Source of the DNA: Methanobacterium_B sp963703015 | Lineage (GTDB): Archaea; Methanobacteriota; Methanobacteria; Methanobacteriales; Methanobacteriaceae | Reading direction: 5' to 3' | DNA: 64,000 nt | NCBI GenBank assembly: GCA_963703015.1 | Contig: OY969779.1 | Coordinates: 1,798,001-1,862,000 of the forward strand | In this document: one piece after another, positions 59,276 to 64,000 of the stretch | Position numbering within the stretch: the first letter of the stretch is position 1 | How the letters are laid out: every line of letters begins with the position of its first letter | Program-made: the position numbers and the translations under genes | Notes under the pieces: model-generated | Databases searched by the model: none | Told to the model about the DNA's origin: nothing | The model's input: only the letters and a program-made list of their open reading frames with translations

Positions 59276-59713
59276 ATGACTACAATTTACGATGTGCCTG
59301 CTGAATCGCTGATCAGCGAAGTGGCAAAGGAGCTAAACGAAAATAAAAGTATAAACACGCCAGAATGGGCGACCTTTGTTAAAACAGGTGTCCATAAAGA
59401 AAGAAGACCCGACAACCCTGACTGGTGGTACGTAAGATGTGCTTCCGTGTTAAGAAAAGTCTACATGGATGGCCCAGTTGGAGTAAACAGCCTTAAAACC
59501 TACTACGGTGGGAAAAAAGACAGAGGCACTAGCCCAGAAAAATTCAAGAAGGGAAGTGGTGCAGTCATCAGGGGTGCTTTACATCAGCTTGAAGATGCAG
59601 GTTACGTAAGAAAAGTGGGTGAAGGAAGATTAGTTACTCCTGAAGGAAAATCATTCCTAGATAAAACATCTCACAAAATTATAAAAGACATTCCAGAACT
59701 TTCTAAGTACTAA
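59276..59713 (+). CDS. rps19e: ribosomal protein eS19
   Basis: 145 residues, small-subunit protein. The eS19 signatures PEWATFVKTGVHKERRPDNP, WWYVRCASVLRKVY and YGGKKDRGTSPEKF are all present. AGGAGG precedes the ATG. Start of the tight ribosomal stretch with PDCD5 11 nt after it. Confidence 0.97.
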   Translation: MTTIYDVPAESLISEVAKELNENKSINTPEWATFVKTGVHKERRPDNPDWWYVRCASVLRKVYMDGPVGVNSLKTYYGGKKDRGTSPEKFKKGSGAVIRGALHQLEDAGYVRKVGEGRLVTPEGKSFLDKTSHKIIKDIPELSKY

Positions 59714-59724
59714 GGAGGTCTTAA

Positions 59725-60072
59725 ATGACTGACATCGAAGAAATTCGGCGTAGAAGAATGCAGGAGCTTCAGCAACAACAAGCACAGCAAGCTCAGAACC
59801 AATCTTCACAGGCTGAATCACAAGAACAGATGCGCAGGGAAGTTGAAGCCCAGAAAAGACAGGCCATGATGCAGTTATTAACTCCTGAGGCCAGGGCAAG
59901 ACTCACAAACATCAGGCTCACAAAACCGGAATTTGTGGATCAGATTGAGTTACAGTTAATTCAGCTTGCGCAGATGGGTAGGGTGCAAACCAAAATTACA
60001 GATGATCAGCTCAAAGAACTTCTCAGAAAACTTGCTGGTCAGAAGAGAGATATCAATATTACCCGAAGATAA
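59725..60072 (+). CDS. PDCD5-family DNA-binding protein
   Basis: 115 residues. Basic/Gln-rich N-terminal helix (RRRRMQELQQQQAQQAQNQ-like) then the three-helix core with LLTPEARARLTNIRL and KRDINITRR. It is homologous to human PDCD5 (TFAR19). Methanogen members bind DNA in vitro; a link to ribosomes or chaperones is suggested by its constant place after rps19e. AAGGAGGT precedes the ATG. Confidence 0.95.
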   Translation: MTDIEEIRRRRMQELQQQQAQQAQNQSSQAESQEQMRREVEAQKRQAMMQLLTPEARARLTNIRLTKPEFVDQIELQLIQLAQMGRVQTKITDDQLKELLRKLAGQKRDINITRR

Positions 60073-60091
60073 AACGAAGATGTTGGAATAA

Positions 60092-60688
60092 ATGAAGGCT
60101 TGTGTACTTTACAGTGGAGGAAAAGATAGTTCTTTGATGGCATTTATCCTCAATAAATTAGGATATGATGTTGAACTTGTAACTGTAAATTATGGAATCT
60201 ATCCTTCATGGAAACCAGCAGCAGAGTCTGCATCGAATCTAAACTTCAATCACAGAGTGATGATGGCAGATTCTGATACCCTCAGATCTGCAGTTCAAAC
60301 TATCTTAAATGATGGTTTTCCAAACAACGGTATAAATCAGCTGCACAAATATGCACTGGAATTAGTTGCCAAGGAATATGATGTTGTTGCAGATGGAACC
60401 CGGCGTGATGATAGAATACCAAAACTCAACATGAACGAGGTCAGGAGTTTTGAGGATAGAAACAACGTTGAATACATCAATCTGGGAGGATTTGGTCATA
60501 AATCCATGAATCATCTTTCAAAAACTCTTTTCGAGGTAAAAAAAGAATTAACCAGCATGGATAATAATTCTGACTATGAAATAGAAATAAGATATCTTAT
60601 CTCGGAAATTGAAGGCGAAAGTGCAGCCTTAAAAATATTCCCGGAACATTTACAATCAAGAGTAATAGGATGGAGAAAAAATGAGTAG
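60092..60688 (+). CDS. PP-loop ATPase of the N-type ATP pyrophosphatase family
   Basis: 198 residues. The PP-loop SGGKDSSLMA (about 8-17) and VADGTRRDDRIP match the adenylating enzymes that modify tRNA or make diphthamide. It lacks thiolation Cys pairs, so the product is not identifiable from sequence; RNA or translation-factor modification is likely given the flanking ribosomal genes. Its 3' end overlaps rpl39e by 8 nt. Confidence 0.8.
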   Translation: MKACVLYSGGKDSSLMAFILNKLGYDVELVTVNYGIYPSWKPAAESASNLNFNHRVMMADSDTLRSAVQTILNDGFPNNGINQLHKYALELVAKEYDVVADGTRRDDRIPKLNMNEVRSFEDRNNVEYINLGGFGHKSMNHLSKTLFEVKKELTSMDNNSDYEIEIRYLISEIEGESAALKIFPEHLQSRVIGWRKNE

Positions 60689-60836
60689 AAATAAACCATG
60701 TGCTAAGAAAATAAGACTTTCTAAGGCCACAAAACAAAATAGACGCGTACCATTATGGGTAATGCTTAAAACATCAAGAAAAGTCCGAACTCATCCGAAG
60801 ATGAGACAATGGAGAAGAAGTAAGGTCAAAGCATAG
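60681..60836 (+). CDS. rpl39e: ribosomal protein eL39
   Basis: 51 residues, very basic. The sequence pattern KKIRLSKATKQNRRVPLWVM and RTHPKMRQWRRSKVKA is diagnostic. It lies in the exit tunnel of the large subunit. The ATG is inside the end of the PP-loop gene (GGAGAA upstream), and rpl31e starts 9 nt after its stop. Confidence 0.96.
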   Translation: MSRNKPCAKKIRLSKATKQNRRVPLWVMLKTSRKVRTHPKMRQWRRSKVKA

Positions 60837-60845
60837 GTGATTTAA

Positions 60846-61091
60846 ATGGAAAGAGTTTACGTTATCCCATTAAGGGATGTTAAAAGAGTGCCAAGGACCA
60901 TCCGGTCTCCGAAAGCAATTAGGATAGTAAGGGAGTTCATGCAAAGACACATGAAATCTGAAGAAATCGTAATTGACCCTGCTGTTAACGAAAAGATTTG
61001 GGAGAGGGGAATTCAGAAGGTACCACCAAAAATTAAGGTAAAGGCAACAAAGGAAGAGGATGGTTCTGTCTTAGTCACCTTAGTTGAATAG
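60846..61091 (+). CDS. rpl31e: ribosomal protein eL31
   Basis: 81 residues, large-subunit protein at the tunnel exit. It starts ERVYVIPLRDVKRVPRTIRS and has the KAIRIVREFMQRHMK helix of eL31. GGTGA precedes the ATG. Cotranscribed with rpl39e and aif6. Confidence 0.97.
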   Translation: MERVYVIPLRDVKRVPRTIRSPKAIRIVREFMQRHMKSEEIVIDPAVNEKIWERGIQKVPPKIKVKATKEEDGSVLVTLVE

Positions 61092-61103
61092 GTGAGTGAG
61101 TAA

Positions 61104-61778
61104 ATGATTAGAAGGATCAATATGGATGGAAGCCCAAATTTGGGTGTTTCAATATCCGTTTCAGATAAAATTGCAATTGCTCCACCCAATATCTTGGACA
61201 GTATGGAGGAAATGATAACAGAAACATTAGGTGTTCAAGTTATTAGAACTCCAATTTGTGGCAGTAACCTTACAGGTGCATTGACTTGTGGAAATTCCAA
61301 AGGTTTCATTGTTTCAAAGTATACCTTTGACACAGAATTAGAAATCTTCAAAGAAAATGACATAGAGGTTGCTAGAATTCCTGATAAACTAACAGCAGTG
61401 GGTAACATTGTTTTAGCAAATGATTCAGGAGCCCTTGTACATCCCTTAATATCTGATAAGTCCGTTGAACTTATATCTGATGTTTTGGATGTAGAAGTCA
61501 AACGTGGAAGCATAGCAAATTATAAAATTACAGGATCCGTAGCAAACGCAACAAACAAGGGAGTTTTGGTACATCCAGCAACACAAGAAGATGAACTAAA
61601 AGATCTTGAAAATTTTTTCAAGGTCCCTGTTGATGTTGGAACAGTTAACAACGGAACACAATTTGTAGGTTCCTGTTCAATTGCCAATTCAAATGGAGTT
61701 ATGGTTGGTTTAGGTACCACAGGACCAGAACTTGCAAGAATAGAAGAAGCATTCGGTTTTCTTGAGGGATATTTATGA
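61104..61778 (+). CDS. translation initiation factor aIF6
   Basis: 224 residues, five pseudo-repeats of the pentein fold (GSNLTGALTCGNSKGFIVS, GNIVLANDSGALVHPL, GSVANATNKGVLVHPA, GSCSIANSNGVMVGLG). It binds the large subunit and prevents joining of subunits. GGTGA precedes the ATG. Its stop overlaps the ATG of rplX (ATGA). Confidence 0.96.
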   Translation: MIRRINMDGSPNLGVSISVSDKIAIAPPNILDSMEEMITETLGVQVIRTPICGSNLTGALTCGNSKGFIVSKYTFDTELEIFKENDIEVARIPDKLTAVGNIVLANDSGALVHPLISDKSVELISDVLDVEVKRGSIANYKITGSVANATNKGVLVHPATQEDELKDLENFFKVPVDVGTVNNGTQFVGSCSIANSNGVMVGLGTTGPELARIEEAFGFLEGYL

Positions 61779-62005
61779 AGACAAAAGTATTTAAAATTCA
61801 GGGAAAATTTATGATGGGCCAAGGCCTTAAACACTTCACCAAGGAATTAAAAGCCACAAGTGAAGACGATATTAAAGAAAAAATATATTCTGAGTTTGGA
61901 AGCAAACACAGGATAGGCAGAAACAAAATATTCATTGATGAAATCAAGGAGATCTCTGAAGAAGAGGCTCAAGATCCAATGATCAAAGCTTTGTCCAGCA
62001 GGTGA
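61775..62005 (+). CDS. rplX: ribosomal protein LX (eL20/L18a family)
   Basis: 76 residues. KVFKIQGKFMMGQGLKHFTK and KHRIGRNKIFIDEIKEI are typical of archaeal LX. It overlaps aif6 by 4 nt and is followed by the prefoldin gene, so translation is coupled. Confidence 0.95.
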   Translation: MKTKVFKIQGKFMMGQGLKHFTKELKATSEDDIKEKIYSEFGSKHRIGRNKIFIDEIKEISEEEAQDPMIKALSSR

Positions 62006-62010
62006 TCTCT

Positions 62011-62439
62011 GTGGAAGACAGACAAAGACTTGAAGCATTGATGAATGAATTAAATACCTACCAGGGTCAAGCAGAAGTAATTCAGCAACAGGTTGAAAAT
62101 TTAAATGCATCCATAGCTGAACTTACAGTTGCATTAGACACCCTTGAAGTAGTTAAGGATGAAGACAAGGAAGAAACTCTGGTGCCAATAGGTGCAGGAT
62201 CCTTCCTAATAACAGAACTTAAAAATACTGACGAGGTCATCATTGGTCTTGGAGCAGGTGTGGCAGTCAAAAAGAAAATTGCCGATGCTAAAGAGACTAT
62301 TGGAGAACAAAAGACCGAACTTGAAGAATTAAGAAACAAAATGACTTCTGATCTTCAAAAGATTTCGGATTACATACGTCAGAGAAGTCCTGAAGCAGAA
62401 GCTTTAATGCAGAAGGTTGAAGGAGAAGGTTCTGTTTAA
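62011..62439 (+). CDS. pfdA: prefoldin alpha subunit
   Basis: 142 residues. Two long coiled-coil helices around a beta hairpin (LVPIGAGSFLITELKNTDEV) are characteristic. With six-subunit prefoldin it holds unfolded proteins for the thermosome. The GTG at 62011 with AGGTGAT upstream is preferred over the GTG at 62002 that would overlap rplX. Confidence 0.95.
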   Translation: MEDRQRLEALMNELNTYQGQAEVIQQQVENLNASIAELTVALDTLEVVKDEDKEETLVPIGAGSFLITELKNTDEVIIGLGAGVAVKKKIADAKETIGEQKTELEELRNKMTSDLQKISDYIRQRSPEAEALMQKVEGEGSV

Positions 62440-62492
62440 ATTTAATTCCTTATTTTTAAATTTTTATCAACAAATAGGAGAGTGAAATCTCT

Positions 62493-63782
62493 TTGTTTGA
62501 ATCACTGAAAAAAAAGTTCAAGGGCACCATAGGAAAGATTTCAGATAACGTGGCTTCAGAAGAAGAATTAGATGATTCTGAATCTTTCGCTGCAGATATC
62601 AAATCTAAAGATGAGACTGTTCCTAATTCTGACTCATTTGAAAGTAAATCGTCCAAATCTGTTTCTAAGAATGAGTTAACTGAATCTTCAAAGGATGTTT
62701 CTGGAACAGAATCATCTGAAACTGAAGCAGAATCTGATTCTGAAAAATCTGGTTTTATGGGATTTTTACGTGGTAACAAATCTTCTGAAAAGGAAGAATC
62801 TGAAGATTCAAAACTTCCAAAATCATCTGAAACTAAAGATGAAGAAGTTTTGGTCGATGAAACATCCACGGAATCTGAAGAGAAACAGGATGAAGAGGAT
62901 AAGTCTGGAATTTTATCATTTGTAACAAATAAAACCATTTCTGAAAAGGATATAGAAGATATTCTATTTGAACTTGAAATGTCACTTTTAGAGGGTGATG
63001 TTGCAATGGAAGTGGCAGAAACAATAATCAGCTCTGTCAAGACTGATCTGGTAGGTCAGAAGATCAGGCGGAGGAGTGATGTTGCAGAGTTTACAAGGGA
63101 AGCTCTTAAAAATGCCATATCCGAAATTCTTGATATTCCTGGGAAGGATTTGACATCCCTACTGGAAGAAGCGAAAAAATCTGGGGAACCACTCAAGATC
63201 ATGTTCGTAGGTATAAATGGTACTGGTAAAACAACAACCATTGCTAAGATATCAACCTATTTCATAAACAAAGGTTTCACACCAGTAATTGCAGCTTCAG
63301 ATACCTTCAGAGCAGGGGCCATTGAACAACTGACTCACCATGCAGATAATCTTAATGTTAAGATAATTAAACACAAGAAGGGTGCAGATCCTGCAGCAGT
63401 TGCCTTTGATGCTGTTGCTCATGCAAGGGCCAAGGGCAAAGAACTTGTTCTTGTGGATACCGCAGGAAGAATGCAGACCAACATTAATTTAATGGACGAG
63501 ATGAAGAAGATCAAACGTGTAATAAAACCTGATCTTATCATATACGTTGGTGATGCTTTAACAGGCAACGATTCTGTAGAACAAGCCAAAAAATTCAATG
63601 AAGCAGTAACTGTTGATGGTATAATACTTACTAAGGCAGATGCAGATGCAAAGGGTGGAGCAGCACTATCCATTGGATATGTTATACAGAAACCTATACT
63701 GTTCCTTGGAGTTGGTCAATCATATTCTGATATAATAGAATTTAAACCAGAATGGATGGTTGAACAAATTTTAGGGGAATGA
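62493..63782 (+). CDS. ftsY: signal recognition particle receptor FtsY
   Basis: 429 residues, TTG start with GGAGAGTGA upstream. The first 145 residues are an acidic, Ser-rich A domain of low complexity for membrane contact. The NG domain follows: G1 GINGTGKTTT, G3 DTAGRMQTN, G4 TKADADAKGG and the final GVGQSYSDI. It docks SRP-ribosome complexes at the membrane. It is last in the ribosomal-prefoldin run and ends at a T-run (63791-63798). Confidence 0.97.
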   Translation: MFESLKKKFKGTIGKISDNVASEEELDDSESFAADIKSKDETVPNSDSFESKSSKSVSKNELTESSKDVSGTESSETEAESDSEKSGFMGFLRGNKSSEKEESEDSKLPKSSETKDEEVLVDETSTESEEKQDEEDKSGILSFVTNKTISEKDIEDILFELEMSLLEGDVAMEVAETIISSVKTDLVGQKIRRRSDVAEFTREALKNAISEILDIPGKDLTSLLEEAKKSGEPLKIMFVGINGTGKTTTIAKISTYFINKGFTPVIAASDTFRAGAIEQLTHHADNLNVKIIKHKKGADPAAVAFDAVAHARAKGKELVLVDTAGRMQTNINLMDEMKKIKRVIKPDLIIYVGDALTGNDSVEQAKKFNEAVTVDGIILTKADADAKGGAALSIGYVIQKPILFLGVGQSYSDIIEFKPEWMVEQILGE

Positions 63783-63790
63783 AATTTCTA

Positions 63791-63798
63791 TTTTTTTT
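63791..63798 (+). terminator. oligo-T terminator after ftsY
   Basis: Eight T residues 9 nt after the ftsY stop codon, before a convergent gene. Confidence 0.5.
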
Positions 63799-63828
63799 AA
63801 TGTAATGTAAAAAAAAGATGATAGAATC

Positions 63829-64000
63829 TCAATTCATGATTCTGTCATTGATTTGATCCTGATCCAGTTTGATTATCAGGTAGTCACCCATTGCTTCAAT
63901 ATCTTCATCTGATATCATGAGGTGTTTTTTGTTAAATGTACCACCTGTAGTTACCACGATGTTGTGAATGAGACAACCCTTAGGATCGATCATGAGATCG
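63829..64000 (-). CDS. PRC-barrel-like protein, C-terminal part
   Basis: Only the last 57 codons lie in the window. They read DLMIDPKGCLIHNIVVTTGG, then a Lys-rich patch (NKKHLMISDEDIEAMGDYL) and a short tail. The pattern fits a PRC-barrel domain, which in archaea occurs alone or in RNA- and division-related proteins. The start is beyond 64000. Convergent with ftsY. Confidence 0.6.
   Translation of the reverse strand, partial: DLMIDPKGCLIHNIVVTTGGTFNKKHLMISDEDIEAMGDYLIIKLDQDQINDRIMN

Overview
The window comes from a methanogenic archaeon of the order Methanobacteriales, most likely Methanobacterium or a close relative. The evidence is the archaeal 16S-tRNA-Ala-23S-5S operon, archaeal information-processing genes (MCM, aIF2-beta, Nmd3-like, aIF6, eL39, eL31, LX/eL20, eS19, PDCD5, FtsY, Rnp4), AglB, a UbiA-type prenyltransferase of ether-lipid synthesis, a Thi4 with His at the catalytic Cys position, and a large beta-helix/DUF11 adhesin-like surface protein. 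The DNA is AT-rich outside the rRNA genes. Many starts have a GGAGG- or GGTGA-type ribosome binding site, and several genes start with TTG or GTG.

Layout. 1-19 kb is accessory in character. It holds a GC-richer candidate structured RNA at the left edge, the adhesin, small membrane proteins, two HXXEE-family proteins, a bacterial-type catalase-peroxidase (KatG), a secreted TIM-barrel-like protein with a defective-looking start codon, a TetR/MFS efflux pair with matching operators, a ZIP metal transporter, a PKD-domain surface protein, an RNase III (rare in archaea), a K+ channel and a membrane-anchored trypsin-like protease. 19.3-25.7 kb holds rubrerythrin and a complete rRNA operon with recognisable processing stems and two identical tandem 5S genes. 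25.8-43.3 kb is mixed: a second TetR plus target gene with matching operators, a universal stress protein, a MutS-like ATPase, a TauE/SafE permease, an internally duplicated HEAT/TPR protein, a long U32-family protein, DGGGP synthase, TrmO, a second MFS pump, an OB-HD nuclease, a polyprenol-kinase-like gene next to a thymidylate-kinase-like gene, a two-gene operon with a Myb/SANT-like DNA-binding protein, and a more canonical tmk. From 43.3 kb to the end it is mostly core genome: TyrRS, Nmd3-like, aIF2-beta, MCM, RlmE, a phosphodiesterase, topoisomerase I, AglB, a DRG-type GTPase, Thi4, an AK6/Fap7-like kinase, and then the translation and protein-targeting cluster rnp4 - yhbY - rps19e - PDCD5 - PP-loop - rpl39e - rpl31e - aif6 - rplX - pfdA - ftsY. 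The C-terminus of a PRC-barrel-like protein runs off the right edge.

How the genes work together. The right third is one long co-oriented programme that makes ribosomes and targets proteins, with very short or overlapping junctions. The left third looks like an envelope and stress interface: surface proteins, KatG, rubrerythrin, efflux and metal transport. The best leads for something undescribed are the candidate RNA at about 120-345, the 41838-42448 operon, the polyprenol-kinase/P-loop-kinase pair at 40045-41307, a 21-bp element repeated exactly upstream of two small-protein genes (11244 and 11851), and the two self-contained TetR regulons. All product calls rest on reading motifs by eye; no database search was run.
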